Source: Basidiobolus ranarum
Taxonomy: Eukaryota; Basidiobolomycota; Basidiobolomycetes; Basidiobolales
Length of the DNA stretch: 28,610 nt
Direction of reading: 5' to 3'
NCBI GenBank assembly: GCA_040143965.1
Contig: JASJQH010006988.1
Span: forward strand, 1-28,610
Positions 20,311-28,610 of this stretch are shown here, in pieces; the first letter of the stretch is position 1; the number at the start of each line of letters is the position of its first letter. The notes beneath the pieces are model-generated. The model was not told where the DNA came from, did not search any database, and worked only from the letters and a program-made list of their open reading frames with translations. The position numbers were made by a program, and so were the translations under genes.

Positions 20311-21644
20311 ATGGATTCTTTTATCTTGCGTGGAACTCTTACAGGTGATTCTAATTAATAAAGAAATCAGTTTTTGCGTCGCTCTCTGAACTCTCTTTCT
20401 ATGTGTTGATTACACTTTGTATATCATCTCTGGAATGGATGGATTGAAAACCCTTACAGATACGTAGAAAGTGCACTGACTTCTAGCGATTTGTAGGTCA
20501 CACCAACTGGGTTACTGCTATCGCTACTTCCCCTGAGAACCCTGATATGGTTCTGTCCGCCTCCCGTGGTAAGTTTTAGTTGTACGATACTACGCAACAC
20601 TCGGGTGTGGATGGTTCTCCCTTTCTCGATAAGTCCAACATCATTAGGAATCTTACCCGCGATGAATCCAACTATGGTGTTCCTCGCAAGGCTCTTCACG
20701 GCCATAACCATTTCATCCAAGACCTTGCCATTTCCTCCGATGGTCAATTTGCCCTTTCTGCTTCTTGGGATAAGACTCTTCGTCTTTGGGACCTCAACAC
20801 CGGTGCCACTACTCGTAGATTCGTTGGACACACTGGTGATGTTATGTCAGTTGCTTTCTCTGCTGATAATCGCCAGATCGTCTCTAGTGGCCGTGATAAG
20901 TCTATCAAGTTGTGGAACACTCTCGGTGAATGCAAATACAATCTCACCGAAAATGGTCACAGCGAATGGGTTTCATGCGTTAGATTCTCACCTAACCCCG
21001 CCAACCCTGTCATCGTGTCTGGTGGTTGGGATAAGCTTGTGAAGGTACATTTTCATTTCTTTTCATTTGCTTTTTTGGAATATATGATGTTTGAATATAT
21101 TTGCTACTTCAGAGAAGGTTACCTTTCAATGAGACAAACAATCACCAATATCTGATCCAACATCTTGAAATCTCTCCACCTCTTTTGAAATCACTTCATA
21201 TTGACCTTGTTGCATTATCAGGTTTGGGACCTATCCAAGTGCAAGATTCGCACCAACCACATCGGTCACACTGGCTACATTAACACCGTCACCATCTCTC
21301 CTGATGGTTCTCTCTGCGCCACCGCTGGTAAGGACGGTGTTGTCATGTTGTGGGATCTTAATGATGGCAAGCACCTTTACTCCTTGGAAGCTGGCGATGA
21401 AGTCAACGCTTTGACCTTCAGCCCCAACAGATATTGGCTCTGTGCTGCTACCTCATCTGGTATTAAGGTTTGGGATCTTGAATCCAAGTCTGTTGTTGAT
21501 GAACTTCGCCCCGAATTCGTTGGTGTTGGTCGCAAGTCTAACGATCCTTACTGCGTCTCCCTTGCCTGGTCCGCTGACGGAAATGCTTTGTTCTCTGGAT
21601 ACACAGATAACGAAATTCGTGTCTGGCAAGTTATCAGAGCTTAA
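20311..21644 (+). CDS. RACK1: RACK1 / Asc1 / Cpc2 ribosome-associated WD40 protein
   Basis: Exons 20311-20344, 20497-20568, 20629-21044 and 21222-21644 give 314 residues, the normal RACK1 length. Seven WD40 repeats form the propeller, with hallmark stretches such as [12 protein letters not shown], the [11 protein letters not shown] repeat start, [16 protein letters not shown] and [16 protein letters not shown]1 sits at the head of the 40S subunit next to the mRNA exit and links translation to kinase signalling. Codon choice is strongly biased, as expected for a highly expressed gene. Intron 1 is 152 bases and contains a hairpin. Intron 2 (20569-20628) is odd: it opens with GTAAGT, and removing it restores the family sequence exactly (SASR-DKSN), yet it ends CTTTCTCG rather than in AG. 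Reading through meets a stop. Intron 3 holds a U24-like snoRNA. Confidence 0.93.
20395..20471 (+). other. Hairpin in RACK1 intron 1
   Basis: Bases 20395-20407 and 20459-20471 can form a 13-pair stem: ten Watson-Crick and three G-U pairs, with seven in a row starting CTTTCTA/TAGAAAG. It encloses a 51-base loop. It could shorten the distance between splice sites in this longer-than-usual intron, or be part of an unrecognised RNA. I found no convincing C/D or H/ACA boxes. Confidence 0.35.
21075..21160 (+). ncRNA. snR24: U24 (snR24)-like box C/D snoRNA in RACK1 intron 3
   Basis: Inside the intron 21045-21221, a C box ATGATGT (21084-21090) and a D box CTGA (21152-21155) are closed by an exact 5-pair stem, TTGGA (21075-21079) with TCCAA (21156-21160). 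The element ATATTTGCTACT at 21096-21107 is complementary over 12 bases to the conserved 25S/28S segment AGTAGCAAATAT, and a CAGA D'-like box follows at once. A second element near 21140-21151 (ATCACCAATAT) pairs less well with the adjacent rRNA ATCTTGGTGGT. As I recall, yeast snR24 has the same guides and lies in an intron of ASC1, the RACK1 gene, at the corresponding codon after the GxDKxVK motif. Family function: guiding 2'-O-methylation in large-subunit rRNA. It would be released by processing of the spliced intron. Confidence 0.88.
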
Positions 21645-22109
21645 GTATTCCCCTTGCCCTACTATACTATCTTATTTCTCATTTTTGGAGACTTCATATA
21701 ATAAAATTGCGACTGCACTTCACTACGAACTCATTCATCAACCAAACATAATGACGTGGACTTGGCTTATACTGATCAATCAGTTGAAATAGGAAACAAT
21801 ATATACCAAGTGTTCTATTGAATGCATTAATCAGTCAACCCGAATGAAGTAAAAATTCACCATCCTTAATTGAGATTATCAACCAAATCATGGGCCAATG
21901 ATGAGCGTTCCTGTAATCACACTGGCCTTATCACTCAGCGGAGATAGCGAAGTGTATCGATAAACATATAAATTGATACACACCAGTTTCTCTCTACTCT
22001 AATAATTTTCAAGCAAGTTTATTCACTGTCGTGGAGGATTGAATTGAGCCGATTAGAATTCGCCATTAATCAGGCCAAGATAATTTCTAGAAATATTGGT
22101 GTAACTTCG
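21645..22109. other. Intergenic between RACK1 and the AMPK beta gene
   Basis: No further gene recognised. The interval should hold the RACK1 3' untranslated region and the promoter of the next gene. Confidence 0.5.
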
Positions 22110-22196
22110 GTATGTCATGGATTTATTCAAATGATTTTTTTGTTGAATTTCTATATTAGTCTGTTCAACGTTTATTTTTTTATTGGGAAATTTTAG
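22110..22196 (+). other. Possible 5' untranslated intron of the AMPK beta gene
   Basis: A GTATGT donor at 22110, a long T-rich tract and an ATTTTAG acceptor ending at 22196 define an 87-base candidate intron, 28 bases before the ATG at 22225. The signals match those of introns inside this gene. There is no coding constraint to confirm it. Confidence 0.4.
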
Positions 22197-22224
22197 GCGT
22201 CGTAAAGTCGAAGTCTGACAAACA

Positions 22225-23757
22225 ATGGGAAATACAAATTCATACCAACCCGAAAGTAAAGCTCCTGAGGCAGTTACATATACTTCACAAGAACACCATG
22301 ACAATCAGTCCTCGGAAACTTCTTCTCAACAAAGAAAAGGAAGTGACGGTTCATTCGATAGCTCTACTTCTAAGAACTCGAGACCACTCTCCATTCGTAA
22401 AGTGTTACTGAATAAACCACAATTTCAACCCAATGTGTCGAATTCACCTTTTGTGGGGTCCCCTTTAATGTCTACGGAGGATTTCGGCACGCCTACCAGT
22501 TCTCCAGCTGTTAGAATTGGCTCACCTTCCGCTAGTAGACATACTTTACAACCGGATTCGTTTCCCTCAAGTTTTCAAAGTAATGGAGGATACTCAAGTA
22601 ATAGTGAATGTATGTTGCCTGGGAGATATATGTTTGTAAGGAATAGCTGCTGACCATTATATTTAGCTTTTGTCTCCTCTGAAGCTAGAGTGATTCACGG
22701 CTTTGGTCCTGTATCAGAAGGTAATTGTATATCCAAATTGATATTCCTCAATGGAGTTCCTAATCAACCTAACCCCCAATTCAAATCGAACAGAGGTGGA
22801 TTCTCTTGTACCAACCATAATATCTTGGACCCAAGGAGGTACCAATGTCTATGTTACTGGAACATTTAACGAGTGGAAGCATAAAATTCGACTTAACCGA
22901 AGGTAAATTTTAACCATTAGTTATATTTAAACGATTGAAATCCTCTTGAAGTAACCCAAAGAAAATCCCCCCTTTCATGCCTGAAATCCTCATCTTTACA
23001 ATCCTAGTACCACCGATTTTACCACGGTTATCAATTTCCCCCCTGGTAGACACAGATTGAAGTTTATTATAGACGAGGAATGGAAATGCTCTAATGATCT
23101 GTTAATCGCACCCGATGCCGATGGAAATTTGGTCAACTTTATTGACGTTTCAACTGGGTATGAGATATCTGGACTTCAATGTAATCAAGAAGGAGATGGT
23201 AACTCGGAAAATAAGAATGAATTAGGTTTGTATCAAATCCATTTTGTAATTCCACTCCAATCCATAACAGTCGAATATCTCCACTCATTCCATATGTAAC
23301 AAAGAAAAGTTAACACTTTATCATCACTTTTGATATTAGCATCCCCTTTGGGATCTCCATCTGGAAGCTATTCAAACGATATCCCAGAATACTTGACAAG
23401 TCTAGACAAGGGTGATTCATTTGCCTCACCTAGTTCCACCACAGATAAAGTCACTAAAAAGCCACCAACCTTGCCTCCACATTTGGAAAAAGTATTACTG
23501 AACAGTGCTAATGTTTCTAAGGATGATACTATGATGCTACCAGTTCCAAACCACGTCGTTCTAAATCATCTCTATGCTTGCTCCATACGTGATGGTGTCA
23601 TGGCAGTTGCTGGTACCACTAGATACCGACAAAAAGTAAGTGCTTTTTCGGAGGAAATGAAATCCTCTTGAACATACTTTAGCACCCGGAAAACTTACCC
23701 TCTACAATAATTTATTAGTATATGTCTACCGTTTACTACCGGCCGGTTGTCTTGTAA
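22225..23757 (+). CDS. Snf1/AMPK beta subunit (Sip2/Gal83 family), six exons
   Basis: Exons 22225-22609, 22667-22720, 22794-22902, 23008-23225, 23340-23635 and 23719-23757 give 366 residues. The protein starts MGNTNS, a good N-myristoylation signal as in Sip1/Sip2 and animal beta subunits. A serine-rich region (10-145) is followed by the CBM48 glycogen-binding domain at about 150-215, including TIISWTQGGTNVYVTGTFNEW (W158, W174) and IIDEEW (W208). The C-terminal ASC domain (about 272-366) has IPEYLTSLD, LPPHLEKVLLN, PVPNHVVLNHLYA, SIRDGVMAVAGTTRYRQK and ends YYRPVVL. The beta subunit joins the kinase and gamma subunits and sets location and substrate choice of the energy-sensing kinase. Single form or one of several paralogues cannot be told from the window. 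It converges on the SYLF/SH3 gene. Confidence 0.94.
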
Positions 23758-24515
23758 AAATAAAGGGAGAATGAAATGATATTGAGAAAAATCATCAAAA
23801 ATCCCACATTCGAAACTTTTATAGACCTATTGAAGGGTGAGCAAGTTCCATCATTCCATGAACTTTTCTAGAGATTCTCACTTCAAGATGGTCTCTTATA
23901 AGTAGGCTTCTATACCGAACATCATTTCTTCTTTGTGTAAAAGTTCTATCTTCAACCTTCCCTCTCCCTCAAGGAACATTTCTATTCGCACTTGGAATAT
24001 CTTCATCCTTGGTGGTTAACTAGCGTGCATTATGTATTAATTGAGCTTTCTGGATTATTCTCATCTTGCTCAAGTTACAACAAACACCTTTTGACATAAC
24101 TTTCCTTGTATCCCCCTATAATCGTACCATTTAATGTAGATGTATCAGAATATGTTTCATTTACAGATAACCATAGAGTACTGATGTTCTTAGGATAGAA
24201 TCTATGAATTATCGATAAAGAAACGTAGGTAAATGAAGTAGTAATAGATTCATGAGGGAAAGTTAAAATTCAAGCGAATATATTTTATTGTTTGAGAAAC
24301 TAAATTACACTCGTATTCGATATGGTATATTCACTGGAAAGTAGTTGAACTGATAAAAAGAAAAGAATATAGCTCACCGGTTAAGCTAAAAGTTATAAAC
24401 AATTAAGGTGATGCAAAATGAACAAGTACTTGATAAAAAAAACTAAAATATTTGTATATTGCAGAGAACGATAAATGAATAAGAAATGGTGAGAATTATA
24501 TAAGCCACCATCGAC
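23758..24515. other. Convergent intergenic region
   Basis: This lies between the 3' ends of two convergent genes and should hold both terminators. It is A/T-rich with no open frame or repeat of note. Confidence 0.5.
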
Positions 24516-26123
24516 TTAATTGAGTTTAACGTAGTTGGCAGGGAACTAATCGTTGAACATAGGGTTAGTAAATTGCAAACCAAAGTACATATAATGGAGA
24601 AACTATAAACTTACGTTGCCCTCACGACCATTAGATCTACCCTTCCACCAGTCATTTTGACTGTCGGTTTTCTTAACAATTACAACGATATCACCTTGTT
24701 TGAGAGGTAAGTCATCAGGCTCAATAGCATCAAAGTCGTATAGTGCAGTTGCGGTCTCCTCGTTTCTTTTAGGTGGTGGGGGTGGAACCGCTCTTCCTCT
24801 GGAGGCTGATAATGACACACTCTTGTAACCATCAGATTGATATGGGGGAGCTGCCACTGGTGGCTCATATTTATTATGCTCCGGTTGATAGAAGGAATCA
24901 GTTTTAGTGTCGAGTTTGTTGGAATATCTGTCCGAAAATCTATCAGAATTAAAGGTATCTCTGTTTCGACCACTGGATGCGTTTGATACGGATCTATTCA
25001 ATCCCGAGTTATCAGAAGACGCATATGGGTTGATACTGGATTGACCATATGAAGGGTAGCTATTTCTGGTGGCTTTAATATTAAGCGCACGAAGTAAGAT
25101 ACCAGAATCAGGTGGAGCAGGAACGGCACCAGATAAAATTTCTTTAGCACCAATTCTACGCCCATAAAACTTTGCATTGGCATCCTTTCTTTCCACAATT
25201 ACGGAACCTTCAATAGAGACACCTGAAAAGGAAGAAATAATAAATCATTTTAATTAGAAATACAGGTTAAAATATCCGGAATTCTATGAATCATGGAAAT
25301 TTACCTGCAAAGAGTCCCTTTGTCTTGCTTTGAATCATTGACAATGGAATGTTGAGTATATTGAAGTAAATAAGGATAAAACTTGATTTCTCTATACCTG
25401 TATGAGTAAATTGCTGCTAGATTACCAATGGTTCCAGCTGCTTCAGCGTTACGACCAATAGGTCCAGCCGCAACTAAAGAATTTGGTTAGTGTGAGATAT
25501 CTTCACTGATTTCAATCCAACTTTCTTTTTCTTACCTGATAAATTTCCACCCAAGGTAACGTTTCCGCCATGACTAAACGCCTTCACAGCAGCAGTAGTA
25601 TTCAAAATGACCACGAAATCTGTTACTTCGGCGCCGATTTGACCACCAAAGCCCTGAAAACGTCAATTTTATTAGTATCGATATTTTTGGATATTCTATA
25701 TACCTACTTACCATACCGCCAGTACCGATGCAAGAAGGACCTGACCAGCTTCCATCCGGTAAACTAACGTTCATCAAGAGTTGATTTCAATAAGTTTAAT
25801 CCGGCAAATGTTCAAAAGAACTGCAGTTAGTACTTACCGAGCGACAACTACGCCTGTTCCAACTCGACCAGACCATAGGAAACCAGCTTTAATAACGGTA
25901 AAAATAGCCAAACCTTTGGCGTTATTCAAAATATTGGGAGGAATAATGGCATCAGGACCTTTCTGGGAAGAAGTGTCTATTATCAAGGTAAACAAAACGT
26001 CAACATACAGTATACCAGGAAAAATGAAAATACGAAAGTAGATCTTTTACCAATGAAACTGTTAATAATTTTGGAAGCTTTTCTGCATTCACCAGCTAGA
26101 TCACTTGGAAGGGGGTTCACCAT
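24516..26123 (-). CDS. YSC84: SYLF- and SH3-domain actin-patch protein (Ysc84/Lsb3 type), eight exons
   Basis: On the minus strand the exons are 26123-26051, 25976-25838, 25763-25712, 25653-25536, 25473-25398, 25327-25305, 25222-24615 and 24545-24516, giving 372 residues. Residues 1 to about 215 form the SYLF (DUF500) domain: start MVNPLPSDLAGECRKASKII, then NNAKGLAIFTVIKAGFLWSG, LPDGSWSGPSCIG, GFGGQIGAEVTDFVVILN and a SYSKTKGLFAGVSIEGSVI stretch split over short exons. A serine/proline-rich linker follows, with a run of six prolines near 302. The C-terminal SH3 domain (about 319-372) has ALYDF, DWWKGR and FPANYVKLN. Yeast Ysc84/Lsb3 bind actin and phosphoinositides and recruit Las17 at endocytic patches; the same role is inferred. 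Somewhat shorter than Ysc84 (468 residues) because of the linker. Confidence 0.94.
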
Positions 26124-27296
26124 ATTTTCAAAAAGTGTTCAAGACAAGTTGTGCTGGATGTGTTGTATTGATAGATGTAACAAAAAAAAAAGAAGGAACA
26201 AAGCTGGAGAATTTATCTAAATTTAATGAACTAAAATAGTTTAGTATGATAAATCCGTCAAAGTATTGGGGAATTGATTGAAATAGGAACATTTACACAG
26301 TCCATTGGGAACTAAAAAGGTACCATCATTACCTGCTATATTGTTAATCCGCAAGTTTTGTGATGTAATGAAGGTCGGGAAAAATGGTTTATTAATGGGC
26401 GATGCTCACGTCACACTACTGTTTCATGAGTATGTCACCTCCTCAGCTCCTGATTATTTTCATGTAACAAATATACGCGATTGCGGATAAATTTGCCGCT
26501 CATACCATGTGACATCTGTTACAAATGAAGATCGATGGAAATCAAATCAAAAAGCAGGAGTTTGAGAAATCACATGTGAGCAGCCTTCCAATCGTTCCTC
26601 CGTTGCTCAGGGGCACCCCTGAAGCAGATCGATTGTCGGGACATCTGGACAATGTCCGGCGTCATTAAAGACGAATATCCGAAACGTGCCTTATATATTC
26701 GATCCGGCATTTCATTTCCGACACAACAATAGTTGACTTCCAACGTGCATTTTCACGATAAATTGTACTAACTCAATTTGTCCTTTGCTCTGACATTTTC
26801 TTAATCGAAATCCAAATATTTCGTCATAGTTAGTTGCTTGAATAGGATTTAAAGTTCACAATCTTAGGTTTAGGAAACTGTTTAGATCTCATGTTCATCG
26901 GTAATTCTCTGTTTAAATCACCTGAATTATGAACCAAATTCAAAGCCCAATGCATCAGTATACCATATATATACTTTAAAAAATACCGTATATCTGCCCC
27001 ATATCAATTAATCATTGAAGCAATGTAGTCCATATAGACATAGCATTCTAGTTATACGAAATTTGACTATCTACAAAATAGTCAGTGCTAATCCACAATT
27101 CATCAAGTACTTTGCTCATCATTTCACAAGGAGATAGGTTTTAATATCTCGTCTACTGTGCATTTATGGAATTTATATGGTATCAAGTTGAAAAATGTAA
27201 ATGAATGTACAACGTAAGAATGGCAACGGTACTCATAATATATATATGCATTCCTTTCGGTAAGAGGGGGGAATTATGACTCGTAACAGTTTCAAT
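26124..27296. other. Intergenic upstream of the SYLF/SH3 gene
   Basis: This holds the promoter of the SYLF/SH3 gene on its left and the 3' flank of the Ato-type gene on its right. A more GC-rich island at 26580-26720 contains short palindrome-like words (GGACAATGTCC, AGGGGCACCCCT) that may be regulatory. A 61-codon frame at 26305 is not recognised. No RNA gene found. Confidence 0.45.
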
Positions 27297-28182
27297 TCAA
27301 ACAGTGATTTTAGAGTCATATTCCTCCAAACTTCTTGCTGGGAAAAGGGAGGGGCCAGGAGATAATTTAATGAATGAATTATTGTTGTTTAACAAACCTA
27401 CGGCTGCGTTATACCAAGCAAGCAGTGATGCGGTAATACCGCAAAAGCCGCCAATTCTGATCCAAGTAGTACTACCAGTAAAGGTACCAATTGTGAGCAC
27501 TGTACAATTACATACCACAAATATGTTAAGAAGCAGGATGGCTATCGGAGCACGAAGAGATCCCATAAGCATTAATAGCGCAAATATAACCCAGCCTATT
27601 CAATAATGATCCGTAAATAACTGTACATTTGAAGATATTAGTCGATTCAATTTCAAAATTACCAATATTGAAGTATCCACTGGCGATAGCAAAATTGTTA
27701 TCAGCATAATCGCTTTGAATACCCCATGAGTTCATGATAATGGGTGCATAGGAGAGCCAAAAACCTCCCCAAGAGCCAAATAGAACCGCCTCGAAGGAGT
27801 TAGTACAAACAAGGTGCCATATCCCGCAAACTAACTGAAGACACATGAATCACATGATCATTGAATGAAATCCATATGATATCGAAAGTACCTGTATAAA
27901 GCCACCATAGAAGAATGCTAAGCCAATAACAATACTAGGAGTATTGGTGGTGAATCCGAGGTTGATGCATCCCATCACAAAGGTTGTCATAGCAAAAGCA
28001 CATAAGCCCAGCGGTGTTGCAGCATGGCCGCGTTGTTTTCTGGCCACTTCGGGATCATAGTTCATGTCTGTATAAGATATTGAAAAGTGTATAACGAGAG
28101 AAAGTATATTGGTGCAAAATCTCACCACTGTTGGTAGTTATATACAGTCCAAAGTAGCTTCCATCGAATTCGATTCTTCCAT
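27297..28182 (-). CDS. Ato/Gpr1-Fun34-YaaH family acetate transporter, four exons
   Basis: On the minus strand the exons are 28182-28146, 28067-27892, 27834-27663 and 27595-27297, giving 227 residues, near the family norm. Six membrane helices are visible. Family landmarks: the N-terminal motif reads AATPLGL (residues 28-34) where most members have NPAPLGL; then LAFFYGGFIQ, VCGIWH, GSWGGFWLSYAP, GYFNIGWVIF, and ITASLLAWYNAAVGLLN near the end. Ato proteins form hexameric channels in the plasma membrane that pass acetate, formate, succinate or ammonium-linked substrates. The first exon codes for only 12 residues plus one base; a second in-frame ATG starts exon 2 (MNYDPEVARK), so the short exon could be untranslated. 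The motif change could alter substrate entry. An upstream pair of GTGGGG sites may give glucose control. Confidence 0.88.
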
Positions 28183-28610
28183 ATTGAAATACTATAAAAA
28201 CCAAAGTAGAATACGGCAATATCCTAATGTGATCAACTTATTAAATTCATCGTTAATTGAGTTGGACAGAAGCAGAGTGATTGGTGAGCACTCGAATGGT
28301 CTATAAGCCCTGCTTGAGTAGATGCTGTGAATTCTCCACCTCGACTTCCCAGTTGGTTGACCAGCCTCTGACGCACAGTGGTAATTAGTGTAAATACACA
28401 TCATTCTAGATGTACATCGAAATCCATTGAACTAGTCCATAGTAGATTTCATTGAATCTAAAGAACATAGCTTCATATTAATCGCCACTATATCTACGTT
28501 TCATATTCATGACTACAACGGAACTTATCATATGCCTACTGTACTGTACAGGAGTTGTATGCGCCACAGGCTAATAATAAGGATGGTGGGGTGGGGGCGT
28601 CCCGCTGGAT
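28183..28610. other. Upstream region of the Ato-type gene, to window end
   Basis: No gene recognised. Two overlapping GTGGGG words at 28586-28596 fit the CreA/Mig1 consensus SYGGRG and lie about 400 bases upstream of the ATG on the opposite strand. The window ends in a G-rich run beyond which nothing can be said. Confidence 0.4.

Noticed and set aside
20454-21042. Minus and alternative plus frames across RACK1
   Set aside because: They arise from the strong codon bias of RACK1 and show no homology.
26590-26680. GC-richer island with short palindromes as an RNA gene
   Set aside because: No C/D, H/ACA, tRNA or other known RNA signature was found.
1-28610. CRISPR arrays, integrated viral or LTR elements, or a defence or biosynthetic cluster
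   Set aside because: No direct repeat arrays, no reverse transcriptase, integrase, capsid or transposase motifs, and neighbouring genes belong to unrelated housekeeping pathways.

Overview
The window looks like chromosomal DNA of an AT-leaning fungus, probably an early-diverging lineage. I infer this from many short GT-AG introns (mostly about 60-80 bases) and from the gene set: a Ysc84-type SYLF+SH3 protein, a Pns1-type transporter, an Ato-type acetate transporter, a Snf1/AMPK beta subunit, an Ifa38-type ketoreductase and RACK1/Asc1. Two genes are unusual for Dikarya: a receiver-domain cAMP phosphodiesterase of the RegA type and a sphingomyelin-synthase-like enzyme. I do not name a species. 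I see no virus-like element, transposon, CRISPR array or gene cluster with a shared operon logic.

Layout. Positions 1-2580 hold nothing I can identify apart from a doubtful small membrane-protein frame near 1781-2029. Then come: the ten-exon receiver-phosphodiesterase (2581-5307, +); a WLM metalloprotease with two RanBP2-type zinc fingers (6377-7711, +); a six-helix PAP2_C lipid enzyme (8870-9784, +); a leucine-rich-repeat protein (11114-12613, +); a small secreted 12-cysteine protein (12899-13210, -); a four-exon HIT hydrolase of the HINT3 type (14004-14664, -), found only by splicing; the Pns1-like transporter (16228-17928, +); the nine-exon 3-ketoacyl-CoA reductase (18368-19916, +); RACK1 (20311-21644, +) with a U24-like C/D snoRNA in its last intron; the AMPK beta subunit (22225-23757, +); the SYLF/SH3 protein (24516-26123, -); and the Ato-type transporter (27297-28182, -).

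These are independent housekeeping and signalling genes, with no sign that they form one pathway. Most notable are the RegA-like enzyme, which would join a histidine-to-aspartate phosphorelay to cAMP breakdown, and RACK1. RACK1 carries what appears to be an ancient intron-encoded snoRNA, and a second intron without an AG acceptor in this sequence. All exon joins were read by hand from splice signals and protein-family similarity; none has transcript support here.
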